This document shows positions 27,034-35,072 of a stretch of 64,000 nucleotides of DNA, in pieces. Both the position numbers and the translations under genes were made by a program. Numbering within the stretch: position 1 is the first letter of the stretch; every line of letters starts with the position of its first letter. This DNA is from Tropicibacter oceani. Its GTDB lineage: Bacteria; Pseudomonadota; Alphaproteobacteria; Rhodobacterales; Rhodobacteraceae. The stretch is from contig NZ_CP124616.1 in the NCBI RefSeq assembly GCF_029958925.1, positions 682,001-746,000 of the forward strand. The letters are read 5' to 3'. Below the pieces are notes generated by a model. The model made no database searches. It was not told where the DNA came from and saw only the letters and a program-made list of their open reading frames with translations.

Positions 27034-27783
27034 ATGAAAGGCTGGACGATTTTTGTGCATTCGCTGCGCATGGTGTTGCGCAACTGGATGCAGGCTTTGC
27101 GGATCGGGCTTTTGCCGGTGATCATTGCCACGGCGGCCCTGTCGTTGCTGGTCGGCGGCACCGGTTGGGAGATGATGAACACGCCGGGCGGCGGGATGCC
27201 GATGCCCGAAGACGGCGCCGGGTTCACCATGGCCTTTCTGCCCGCCTGGATCGTGATCATGGTGGCGATGATCTGGATCGTCGTGAACTGGCACCGCTTT
27301 GTCCTGCTCGAGGAATATCCGCGCGGTTGGCTGCCACCCTTTCCGGTGTCCTTGATCCTTGGTTATTTCGGGCGGATTTTGATGCTGGTGGTGATCGCCG
27401 TGGTGCTGTCGATCCCGCTTGGCATTCTTGTCGCCGCGATGGGGCAGGCGGCCATGATCCTGCTGCCGATCTTTTGGGTGATCATCATGGTCGGGTTTTA
27501 CCGGGTCTCGGTCATTCTGCCCGCCGGTGCCGTGGGCAAGCCGATGACACTGGGTCAGGCCTGGACCGCGACGCAGGGCGCCAGCGGCGTCATCCTTACC
27601 TTTGCGCTGATCCTGTTTGCGGCGAACTTCGTGCTGCAGCTGGGGGTCGCCGCGATCATGGCGGTTTCCGTGCTTCTGGGCGGGTTGGTGTCGATTGCGT
27701 TTTCTCTGGTCATGGGGTTGGTCGGTGTGTCCATCCTGACCACGCTTTACGGCCATTATGTCGAAGGCCGCGAGATTGACTGA
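27034..27783 (+). CDS. Polytopic membrane protein of unknown function
   Basis: A 249-residue protein with about six hydrophobic segments (near residues 24-43, 68-88, 108-132, 136-158, 186-208 and 214-240). Conserved-looking polar spots are WHRFVLLEEYPRG after the second helix and FYRVSVILPAGAVGKPMTLGQAW between helices four and five. I do not recognise a specific family with certainty; similar proteins are common in Rhodobacterales. Starts at 27004 or 27034 are both possible. It is divergent from argG and 36 bp before ilvA. Confidence 0.65.
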   Translation: MKGWTIFVHSLRMVLRNWMQALRIGLLPVIIATAALSLLVGGTGWEMMNTPGGGMPMPEDGAGFTMAFLPAWIVIMVAMIWIVVNWHRFVLLEEYPRGWLPPFPVSLILGYFGRILMLVVIAVVLSIPLGILVAAMGQAAMILLPIFWVIIMVGFYRVSVILPAGAVGKPMTLGQAWTATQGASGVILTFALILFAANFVLQLGVAAIMAVSVLLGGLVSIAFSLVMGLVGVSILTTLYGHYVEGREID

Positions 27784-27819
27784 CTTGCTAAGCCGCGCGC
27801 GCTTTGCCAATCCTTCGGC

Positions 27820-29046
27820 ATGAGCAATTTTCAGGATAAGGCCCGCGAGGCCGCCGCAGCCATGCGAGAGGTGTTTCCCGAAACGCCCCTGCAACGCAAT
27901 GCCCATCTGTCGGAGCGCTATGGCGCCGACATCTGGCTCAAACGCGAAGACCTGAGCCCGGTGCGCAGTTACAAACTGCGCGGCGCCTTCAACGCCATGC
28001 GCAAACGGCCCGATCTGGATCTTGTGGTTTGCGCCAGCGCGGGCAACCACGCGCAGGGCGTTGCCTTTATGTGCAAGCATTTCGGCAAGCGCGGCGTGAT
28101 CTTCATGCCGGTGACGACACCGCAGCAGAAGATCCAGAAAACCTCGATGTTCGGCGGGGACAGTATCGAAATTCGCCTGATCGGTGACTATTTCGACGAC
28201 TGCCTGCAGGCCGCGAAAGAGTTCTGCGAAACCGAGGGTGGCTATTTCCTGTCGCCCTTTGACGATCAGGACGTGATCGAAGGCCAGGCCAGCGTCGGGG
28301 TCGAGATTGAACAGCAACTGGGCGCGGTACCCGATACGCTGGTGATTCCGGTCGGGGGTGGCGGGCTTGGCTCGGGGTTGCTCAGTTATTTTGGAACGCA
28401 GCCGCAGTATACCTTTGTCGAACCCATGGGCGGCGCCTGCCTGCGCGCCGCGCTTGAGGCGGGGCATCCCGTGGCGCTGCCCAAGGTGAACACCTTTGCC
28501 GATGGCGCAGCGGTGGCGCGGATCGGCGATCTGACCTTTGACATCCTGAAAGAGGTCGGTCTGGCCAGCACCCTGCAAATCAACGAAGACCGCCTGTGCA
28601 CCACGATGCTGGAAATGCTGAACGTCGAAGGCATCGTGCTGGAACCCGCCGGGGCGCTGTCTGTTGATGCGCTCAAGGACATGGGGCAGGCGATCCGCGG
28701 CCGACAGGTGGTGTGCGTGACCTCGGGCGGCAATTTCGATTTCGAACGCCTGCCCGAGGTGAAAGAGCGCGCGCAGACCTACTCGGGGGTCAAGAAGTAC
28801 TTTATCCTGCGCTTGCCCCAGCGCCCCGGCGCCCTGCGCGGTTTCCTTGATATGCTTGGGCCCGACGATGACATCGCCCGGTTTGAATACCTCAAGAAAT
28901 CGGCGCGCAACTTCGGCTCTGTCTTGATCGGTATCGAAACCCGTGATCCTGCGAACTTTGGCAAGCTGTTCCAGCGGCTGGACGCCGAAGGCTACACCTA
29001 TACCGATATCACCGACGACGAAGTCCTGGCGAATTTCGTGATATGA
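27820..29046 (+). CDS. ilvA: Threonine ammonia-lyase (threonine dehydratase)
   Basis: A 408-residue PLP enzyme converting threonine to 2-oxobutyrate, the first step of isoleucine synthesis. The PLP lysine is K52 in the SYKLRGAFNAM motif and the phosphate loop is PVGGGGLGSGL near residues 175-185. A C-terminal ACT-like region (about 325-405: ILRLPQRPGALRGFLDMLGPDDDI) suggests allosteric control, as in biosynthetic IlvA. Its stop overlaps the SDR start (ATGA). Confidence 0.92.
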   Translation: MSNFQDKAREAAAAMREVFPETPLQRNAHLSERYGADIWLKREDLSPVRSYKLRGAFNAMRKRPDLDLVVCASAGNHAQGVAFMCKHFGKRGVIFMPVTTPQQKIQKTSMFGGDSIEIRLIGDYFDDCLQAAKEFCETEGGYFLSPFDDQDVIEGQASVGVEIEQQLGAVPDTLVIPVGGGGLGSGLLSYFGTQPQYTFVEPMGGACLRAALEAGHPVALPKVNTFADGAAVARIGDLTFDILKEVGLASTLQINEDRLCTTMLEMLNVEGIVLEPAGALSVDALKDMGQAIRGRQVVCVTSGGNFDFERLPEVKERAQTYSGVKKYFILRLPQRPGALRGFLDMLGPDDDIARFEYLKKSARNFGSVLIGIETRDPANFGKLFQRLDAEGYTYTDITDDEVLANFVI

Positions 29047-29861
29047 GGTTCACGGGCCGCACCGCCATTGTCACGGGCGCCGGCCAAGGCATCGGCCGCG
29101 CCATTTCCCGCGCGCTGGCGGCACGGGGCATGGCGATTTGCGTCAGCGATATAGACCCTGTTGCGGCGCAATCTGTCGCCGATGAGATCGGCGGCGTCGC
29201 CCTGCCTTGTGATGTTCGGGACCCTGATCAAATCGCGGATCTGGTCGCTAGCGCGCAATCTGCGCTGGGCGATATCGACCTGTTGTGTTCGAACGCCGGC
29301 TTTGCGCGGGGGGCCGCGCTGGGACCGACCTCGGTTTCCGATGCGCAATGGCAGGACAGTTGGGATGTGCATGTGATGGCGCATCTGCGCGCGTCGCGTT
29401 TGTTGCTGCCCGGTATGATCGCCCGAAACGAGGGTTGGCTGGTCAATGTTGCCTCAGCCGCGGGGCTGCTTAGTCAGATCGGCGATGCCCCCTATTCGGC
29501 ATCCAAACATGCGGCGGTCAGCCTTGCCCAGTCGCTGGCGATCGAACATGGCGATCAAGGCATTCGGTCCAGCGTTGTCTGCCCGCTTTATGTTGCGACG
29601 CAGCTGCTGGGCTATGACGCGGACAGCCCCATTGATCGCCCGCACGACCGTGTCCTGACCGCCGAGGATGTGGCGCAGGCGCTGGTTCAAGGGTTGGAGG
29701 AGGACAGGTTCCTGATCCTGCCGCATCAAGAGGCCGCCATGTATTTCCGCCGCCGGGCCGAGGACATGGACCGCTGGATCGACGGGATGCGCCGTTTGCG
29801 CCGCAGCGCCTTTGCCGACGGGGTGCCGGACACGCTGTCCGACCTGCATCGCAAGATCTGA
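29043..29861 (+). CDS. Short-chain dehydrogenase/reductase
   Basis: A 272-residue classical SDR. The cofactor loop TGAGQGIG is at residues 11-18, CSNAGFA near 80-86, and the catalytic Ser and Tyr/Lys lie in NVASAAGLL (about 137-145) and YSASKHAAVSLAQS (about 151-164). Substrate unknown. It is translationally coupled to ilvA by ATGA, which may be mere operon packing. It converges on the Hpt gene. Confidence 0.88.
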   Translation: MRFTGRTAIVTGAGQGIGRAISRALAARGMAICVSDIDPVAAQSVADEIGGVALPCDVRDPDQIADLVASAQSALGDIDLLCSNAGFARGAALGPTSVSDAQWQDSWDVHVMAHLRASRLLLPGMIARNEGWLVNVASAAGLLSQIGDAPYSASKHAAVSLAQSLAIEHGDQGIRSSVVCPLYVATQLLGYDADSPIDRPHDRVLTAEDVAQALVQGLEEDRFLILPHQEAAMYFRRRAEDMDRWIDGMRRLRRSAFADGVPDTLSDLHRKI

Positions 29862-29870
29862 ACCGCAGCG

Positions 29871-30206
29871 TCACGCTGCGAATTTCAACGGAAGCTCTGC
29901 CAGGAACCGGTTTTTGCTGTCTTCAAAGGTGGTCCGCACCGCGCCAAAGGGAATGGCCTCGGCGTCGCCGCCGGCGGCCGCCTTTTCACCCTTTTGGCAA
30001 AGGTCTGATACCGCCGCAAACCCAAGGTTCAGCGCCGCCCCTTTCAGAAAATGCATCTGGTCGTGCGTCACAACCGGGTTTCCCGCCGCGCTTTCCAACA
30101 GGTCGATGGCGCCTTCGACCTCGGTCAGGAACAACTCGACCACCTCGTCGAAATCCTCTGGTCCGATTTCGTCGCGCAATTCGGCGACGCGTGCCCAATC
30201 AATCAT
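29871..30206 (-). CDS. Histidine phosphotransfer (Hpt) domain protein
   Basis: A 111-residue stand-alone Hpt module. The phosphorylatable His is H52 in the HFLKGAALNLGF motif, within a helical bundle (FDEVVELFLTEVEGAIDLLESA before it). Such proteins pass phosphate between a hybrid kinase and a response regulator. It is divergent from the REC-SpoIIE gene, which has a receiver domain; a pairing is inferred from position. No histidine kinase is nearby. Confidence 0.9.
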   Translation of the reverse strand: MIDWARVAELRDEIGPEDFDEVVELFLTEVEGAIDLLESAAGNPVVTHDQMHFLKGAALNLGFAAVSDLCQKGEKAAAGGDAEAIPFGAVRTTFEDSKNRFLAELPLKFAA

Positions 30207-30303
30207 GTCATGTCTCCGCTCATGCCGAGACGCTAGGGGGCAAAGGTAAATCGCGGGTTTCTGGCCGATACGGAATAGCTTTCATTTTAGATTTCAGAGG
30301 CTG

Positions 30304-30321
30304 TTAAGAGTCCTGTCTTAA
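30304..30321. promoter_or_regulatory. Inverted repeat upstream of REC-SpoIIE gene
   Basis: TTAAGA-GTCCTG-TCTTAA is a perfect 6-6-6 dyad, 46 bp before the GTG start, in the gap between the divergent Hpt and phosphatase genes. It could be an operator for a dimeric regulator. The half-site spacing does not fit CtrA. Confidence 0.35.
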
Positions 30322-30366
30322 ACCGGTCGAAATTCCAGTCCGCCCATCCCGGGCCAGGGGGACGAC

Positions 30367-31656
30367 GTGAGGCCGAAAGAAGCAGATTTCACAAGGATCG
30401 AACCAGATGCCGTCAGGCGTGTCCTGCTGGTCGATGACAGCCGTCTGCAGCTGAAAATCGTCAGCGCGATGCTGTCGCGTTGGGGATTCGAGGTGCTTCA
30501 GGCAGAATCGGGGCCCGAGGCATTGGAACTTTGCGCGACCCATTCCCCTGACCTGGTCCTGTCCGACTGGATGATGCCCGGCATGGACGGCCTGGAATTC
30601 TGCCGCCATTTTCGTGACCTGCAAAAGGACAGCTATGGCTATTTCATCCTGCTGACGTCGAAAAGCGAAAAGGGGGATGTGGCGCAGGGGCTGGATGCCG
30701 GGGCCGACGATTTCCTGACCAAGCCTGTGAATGCCCATGAACTACGCGCCCGGATCAATGCCGGCGCGCGCGTCGTATCGATGGAGCGGCAGCTTTCGGA
30801 AAAGAACCGCCTGGTGTCCGAGGCGTTTGCCGAACTCAAGACCATTCACGAGGCGATCGACAACGATCTCAAGCAGGCGCGCAAGATCCAGGAATCGCTG
30901 GTGCCGGACCGGATGCGGGTAATCGGCACGTCGCGCGTCAGTCTGCTGCTGCAACCCTGCGGTCATGTCGGCGGCGATCTTGTGGGCATGTTCACCCCCG
31001 GTTTCGATCGACTGGGCCTGTACAGCATCGATGTTTCCGGCCACGGTATCACGTCCGCCATGGTGACGGCGCGGGTCGCCGGGTATATGTCCAGCACCTT
31101 TCCGGACCAGAATATCGCGCTGGAAAAGCGGTTCGACCAATACTACGCCATGCGCGAACCGGCCGAGACCGGGCGCATGTTGAACCAACGGCTTGCTGCC
31201 GATCCGGGGGTCGAGGAATACCTGACCATGGCCTATGTCGCGGGCGACATGAAAACCGGGGCGATGCGGCTGGTGCAGGCCGGGCATCCGCCGCCGCTGT
31301 TGCTGCGCGCCGATGGCACGGTGGAATTTCTTGGCGATGGCGGCCTGCCGATCGGGCTGGTCGACGAGGTGTCATATGATCAGGTCGAATTCACCATGGC
31401 CCGCGGCGACCGGCTGCTTTTGTATTCGGATGGGTTTACCGAGGCGGTGATGAAAGACGGCCAGATGCTGGAGGAAGAGGGGCTTGCCCGCATTTTTCGC
31501 CAAAGCGTCGAAATGGGCGGCACAGGGCCTGAACTGCTGGAAGACATGTACTGGCGGCTGACCACCCAGATGGAAAATGCCGAAACCCTTGGGGATGACG
31601 TCTCGGCCGCATTGCTGGAGTTCGACTCCGTTCCCGAGGCGCCGGCCAACCCCTGA
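30367..31656 (+). CDS. Response regulator with SpoIIE/PP2C-type serine phosphatase output
   Basis: A 429-residue protein. The receiver domain covers about residues 18-130: D23 and D24, phospho-acceptor D67 in LVLSDWMMPGMDG, K119 in FLTKP. A helical linker with an RsbU-like ARKIQESLVPD leads to the PP2C-type phosphatase (about 185-420). There, the GGDLVGMF, SIDVSGHG and LLLYSDGFTEA motifs carry the metal-binding Asp residues. Such proteins dephosphorylate anti-anti-sigma factors. No STAS-domain or RsbW-like kinase gene is present here, so its target is elsewhere. Start GTG. Confidence 0.92.
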   Translation: MRPKEADFTRIEPDAVRRVLLVDDSRLQLKIVSAMLSRWGFEVLQAESGPEALELCATHSPDLVLSDWMMPGMDGLEFCRHFRDLQKDSYGYFILLTSKSEKGDVAQGLDAGADDFLTKPVNAHELRARINAGARVVSMERQLSEKNRLVSEAFAELKTIHEAIDNDLKQARKIQESLVPDRMRVIGTSRVSLLLQPCGHVGGDLVGMFTPGFDRLGLYSIDVSGHGITSAMVTARVAGYMSSTFPDQNIALEKRFDQYYAMREPAETGRMLNQRLAADPGVEEYLTMAYVAGDMKTGAMRLVQAGHPPPLLLRADGTVEFLGDGGLPIGLVDEVSYDQVEFTMARGDRLLLYSDGFTEAVMKDGQMLEEEGLARIFRQSVEMGGTGPELLEDMYWRLTTQMENAETLGDDVSAALLEFDSVPEAPANP

Positions 31657-32094
31657 TCACAGGCAAAAGCGGGCCACGAAATCCCGGTCACCGGGATTGC
31701 CAAGGCTGCGCACGGCCTGTTCGGGTTGCATCAGCACTGCCATATGCCCGGCTTCGCTGGGCGGCCCATGCGGGCGCACGGGACGGGCCGTGTAGATGAT
31801 GCACAGCTTTTCGGCCCAAAGATCGTACTCCGGCATATAGGTAAAACGCCGAAACGCCCCCAGCCGACGCGGAGAGGTCATGCGCCAGCCGGTTTCCTCG
31901 AACACCTCGCGGTGCAGCGCGGTCAACGGATGCTCGCCAGGGTCGATACCCCCGCCGGGCAGCTGCACTTCGGGTTCCGGAAAGGCCTGGTGGGTCAGCA
32001 AAAGCGCATCGCCCAATGGCAGGATCGCATAGACTCCGGGGCGCAAACGATAGCGCTTTTGCGGGTCAGGAGACTGCCCATATCTGCGGATCAT
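31657..32094 (-). CDS. Nudix hydrolase
   Basis: A 145-residue single-domain protein. The Nudix box runs from about residue 47 to 70: GGGIDPGEHPLTALHREVFEETGW fits Gx5Ex7REUXEEXGU. Substrate unknown. It is convergent, with its stop directly adjoining the phosphatase gene stop. Confidence 0.88.
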   Translation of the reverse strand: MIRRYGQSPDPQKRYRLRPGVYAILPLGDALLLTHQAFPEPEVQLPGGGIDPGEHPLTALHREVFEETGWRMTSPRRLGAFRRFTYMPEYDLWAEKLCIIYTARPVRPHGPPSEAGHMAVLMQPEQAVRSLGNPGDRDFVARFCL

Positions 32095-32172
32095 GCCCTT
32101 GCCCCTTTGCGCGTGCCTTGATCGTCCCTATATGGCTGCGGTATGCCAGCACTTGGCAGATAAGGAAACCCC

Positions 32173-33159
32173 ATGACACTTGGCACAAAAATCGCCTGGG
32201 ACGACACCGTCCTGCCCTTTCAGCTTGATCGTTCCGACATGCGTGGACGCGTCGCGCGCCTTGATGGCGTGCTGAGCGGCGTTCTTTCGCAGCACGATTA
32301 TCCCGCCCCGGTCGAGGCCCTGGTTGCCGAAATGGCGCTTTTGACGGCCTTGATCGGCCAGACGATCAAACTGCGCTGGAAACTGTCGTTGCAGGTTCAG
32401 ACCAATGGCCCGGTGCGGATGATCGCCACGGATTACTACGGCCCCGAGAAAGAGGGCGATCCTGCCCGGATCCGGGCCTATGCCAGCTTTGACCGCGACC
32501 GCATCACCGATGCTCCGCCGTTCCAGCAACTGGGCGCGGGCTACTTTGCCGTGATGATCGACCAGGGCACCGACATGCAGCCCTATCAGGGGATCACCCC
32601 GATTGCGGGCGGCAGTCTTGCGGATTGTGCGTCGTCCTATTTCGCGCAGTCCGAACAGCTGCCGACCACCTTTGCGCTGTCCTTTGGCCGTTCGTCCGAA
32701 CCCGGTGTGCCGGAACATTGGCGCGCGGGCGGCATCATGCTGCAGCACATGCCCAAGGCTTCGCCATTTGCCACGGGCGGTGGTTCGGGTGATGCCGGTT
32801 TGCTCGAAGCGCAAGACCTGATCGGCGATGACGCGCAGGAAAACTGGAACCGCGTGAACAGCCACGTCGGCACGGTCGAGGAATTGGAGCTGATCGGCCC
32901 GAAGGTGTCCCCGGCGGACCTGCTGTACCGCCTGTTCCACGAAGAACAGCCGCGGGTCTATGACGCGCAACCGATCCGTTTCGGCTGTACCTGTTCCGAA
33001 GACCGCGTGCGCCAAAGCCTGTCGATCTATTCGGCCAAGGACATCGAAAAGATGACCACGGACGAAGGCACGGTGACGGCAGACTGCCAATTCTGCGGGG
33101 CGCACTACGTTCTGGATCCGGCCACGGTCGGGTTTGAGGCGGACAATGACAAGGGATGA
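32173..33159 (+). CDS. hslO: Redox-regulated chaperone Hsp33
   Basis: A 328-residue holdase activated by oxidative stress. The C-terminal zinc centre is CTC (about residues 277-279) and CQFC (about 305-308), matching CxC-x(n)-CxxC. The N-terminal domain contains LSQHDYPAPVEALVAEM, and GPVRMIATDY is present. The family motif for rebinding lies in FGCTCSEDRVRQSL. It overlaps the Nudix gene downstream by 14 bp. Confidence 0.95.
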   Translation: MTLGTKIAWDDTVLPFQLDRSDMRGRVARLDGVLSGVLSQHDYPAPVEALVAEMALLTALIGQTIKLRWKLSLQVQTNGPVRMIATDYYGPEKEGDPARIRAYASFDRDRITDAPPFQQLGAGYFAVMIDQGTDMQPYQGITPIAGGSLADCASSYFAQSEQLPTTFALSFGRSSEPGVPEHWRAGGIMLQHMPKASPFATGGGSGDAGLLEAQDLIGDDAQENWNRVNSHVGTVEELELIGPKVSPADLLYRLFHEEQPRVYDAQPIRFGCTCSEDRVRQSLSIYSAKDIEKMTTDEGTVTADCQFCGAHYVLDPATVGFEADNDKG

Positions 33160-33748
33160 TCAGATCCGTGCCCTGCGCGCGGCCCTTGGCGGCGATGATC
33201 AGGGCACCTCTGATTTCGATCTGAACCCCGATGTGCAATTGCCCCCGGGCCGCAAATTGCGGCCCGCCGGGGTGCTTTGCGCCTTTCAGCAGGGGGATGC
33301 GGGGCTTGAACTGGTTCTGACCAAGCGGTCGTCGCGGCTGAAGCACCACCCCGGCCAGATCGCCTTTCCGGGCGGCAAGCAGGACGAAGGCGATGCGGAT
33401 GTGATCGCCGCCGCCCTGCGCGAGGCACATGAAGAGGTGGGATTGAACCCGCAACAGGTCGAAGTGCTGGGTACTTTGCCCACCCATGAAACCGTCACGG
33501 GTTTCTTGGTGACACCGGTTTTGGGCCTGATCAGAGACAGATTTGACCCCATTCCCGAACCCGGTGAGGTTGACGAGGTGTTTACCGCCCCCTTTGCCCA
33601 TGTCACCGACCCGGCCCGCTTTTTCGTGCAGTCGCGGCGCTGGCGCGGCCAGCGGCGTCATTATTTCACCGTGCCGCTTGGGCCCTATTACATCTGGGGC
33701 GCCACGGCGCGGATGTTGCGCGTGTTGGCGGATCGGGTTTCGTCATGA
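33146..33748 (+). CDS. CoA-type Nudix hydrolase (NudL-like)
   Basis: A 200-residue protein with the NudL/UPF0035 signature LTKRSSRLKHHPGQIAFPGGK preceding a Nudix box whose REAHEEVGL core is near residues 91-99. E. coli NudL acts on CoA and acetyl-CoA. I chose ATG at 33146 over a TTG four codons upstream. It overlaps hslO by 14 bp and cca by 4 bp (ATGA), so hslO-nudix-cca are coupled. Confidence 0.88.
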   Translation: MTRDDQIRALRAALGGDDQGTSDFDLNPDVQLPPGRKLRPAGVLCAFQQGDAGLELVLTKRSSRLKHHPGQIAFPGGKQDEGDADVIAAALREAHEEVGLNPQQVEVLGTLPTHETVTGFLVTPVLGLIRDRFDPIPEPGEVDEVFTAPFAHVTDPARFFVQSRRWRGQRRHYFTVPLGPYYIWGATARMLRVLADRVSS

Positions 33749-34911
33749 CTCAGTTGCGCGGCGCATGGTTGGAGGATCGCGGCACCCAGCGGGTCATGGC
33801 CCTGCTGGAGGACGCCGGGTTCGAAGCCTTTGCCGTCGGTGGCTGCGTGCGAAACGCGCTTTTGCAGGTGCCGGTGTCGGATGTGGACATCTCGACCTTG
33901 GCCCGCCCGGAAACGGTGATGCAGTTGGCGCAAGACGCGGGCCTGAAGGCCATCCCCACCGGTATCGACCACGGCACCGTGACCGTCGTCGCCCATGGCG
34001 AAGGCTATGAGGTCACCACCTATCGCGCCGATGTCGAAACCGACGGGCGGCGGGCTGTGGTGCGGTTTGCCGATGACATCCACGAAGACGCGCTGCGCCG
34101 CGATTTCACCATGAACGCGCTTTACGCCGACAGGCGCGGGCATGTCGTGGACCCCTTGGGTCAGGGGCTGGCGGATCTGCGCGCGCGCCGGTTGCGCTTT
34201 ATCCAGGATGCCGAAACCCGCATCCGCGAAGATTACTTGCGAATCCTGCGGTTCTTTCGGTTTTCGGCCTGGTACGGCGACAAGGACCAAGGCTATGACG
34301 CCGAGGCGCTGGCCGCGATTGCCGCGAATGTCGATGGTCTGGACCGGATTTCCAGCGAACGTCTGGGGGCCGAGTTGCGCAAGCTGCTGACAGCGCCCGA
34401 TCCCCTGATGGCAGTCGCCGTGATGGAACGGACTGGGGTTCTGGCGCATGTGATGCCGGGGGCGGTGTGCCGCCCGCTTGGGCCGCTGCTGCACCACGAA
34501 ACCGTTCTGGGTCTTGCGCCCGAAGCGCTGCGGCGGATGGCAGTCATGGGGTTTTTCGACGGGGCGGCGCTGCGCCTGTCCAAACCCGATCAACGCAAAC
34601 TTGCGCTGTATCAGAGACTGATTTCGCCTGATGCCGGCCTGGCCGAACTTGCCTGGCGCGAGGGGGCGGACATCGCCCGGGACGTGGCAGCCCTGCGCGC
34701 CGCCAGCCTTGAGGCGCCCTTGCCCGAGGGGATCGCGCAGCAGGTCGCGCTGGGCGCGGGTGCCGTGTTTCCGGTGACGGCGCGCGATCTGATGCCGACC
34801 TATCAGGGTGCACAACTGGGCGAGTCGTTGAGCGCGCTTCAGGCGCTTTGGATCGCCTCTGGTTTCAAGATGGACAAGCAGGCCTTGCTCGCTACACTTG
34901 ACGAGGGGTGA
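33745..34911 (+). CDS. cca: CCA tRNA nucleotidyltransferase
   Basis: A 388-residue class II nucleotidyltransferase adding CCA to tRNA 3' ends. The N-terminal active site GGCVRNALLQVPVSDVDIST has the catalytic GG and DxD (D46 and D48 region). YEVTTYRAD, RRDFTMNALY and a neck/RF-type DYLRILRFFRFSAWYG follow. Without tools I cannot exclude a poly(A) polymerase, but family text favours CCA-adding. A strong hairpin lies just beyond the stop. Confidence 0.9.
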   Translation: MTQLRGAWLEDRGTQRVMALLEDAGFEAFAVGGCVRNALLQVPVSDVDISTLARPETVMQLAQDAGLKAIPTGIDHGTVTVVAHGEGYEVTTYRADVETDGRRAVVRFADDIHEDALRRDFTMNALYADRRGHVVDPLGQGLADLRARRLRFIQDAETRIREDYLRILRFFRFSAWYGDKDQGYDAEALAAIAANVDGLDRISSERLGAELRKLLTAPDPLMAVAVMERTGVLAHVMPGAVCRPLGPLLHHETVLGLAPEALRRMAVMGFFDGAALRLSKPDQRKLALYQRLISPDAGLAELAWREGADIARDVAALRAASLEAPLPEGIAQQVALGAGAVFPVTARDLMPTYQGAQLGESLSALQALWIASGFKMDKQALLATLDEG

Positions 34912-34916
34912 CACAA

Positions 34917-34941
34917 CACCCGTTTTGCGCTAAAGCGGGTG
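34917..34941 (+). other. Hairpin after cca
   Basis: CACCCGTTTT/AAAGCGGGTG (34917-34926/34932-34941) is a 10-bp stem with one T-G wobble and a 5-base loop. No T-run follows, so it may be a processing or stability element rather than a classic terminator. Confidence 0.4.
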
Positions 34942-34962
34942 GACCCTATCGGAGGACGTTTG

Positions 34963-34998
34963 ATGATTTGTGACAGGAGCCCAACCAGCCTAGCCTGA
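34963..34998 (+). CDS. Candidate 11-codon leader peptide upstream of ABC exporter
   Basis: ATG to TGA encodes MICDRSPTSLA. A perfect GGAGG at 34951-34955 lies seven bases before the ATG, so translation is plausible. Downstream, two mutually exclusive hairpins share bases: CCC-GCGC-GGG (35010-35019) and GGGCCA-CGCA-TGGCCC (35017-35032). This is an attenuator-like layout 75 bp before the ABC transporter ATG. Regulatory role is inference; no family match is possible at this length. Confidence 0.35.
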   Translation: MICDRSPTSLA

Positions 34999-35072
34999 GT
35001 TGCCCTGCACCCGCGCGGGCCACGCATGGCCCCGCATTTCATCACGTTCTTTAGTCCGTCAAGGCCGCCGAT

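Noticed and set aside
26941-28578. A 545-codon minus-strand frame across the membrane protein and ilvA genes.
   Set aside because: Antisense to recognisable genes and composed of H, R, G and Q runs.
30304-30321. The TTAAGA/TCTTAA dyad as a CtrA site.
   Set aside because: TTAA cores are 10 bases apart; the dyad symmetry suggests a different dimeric factor.
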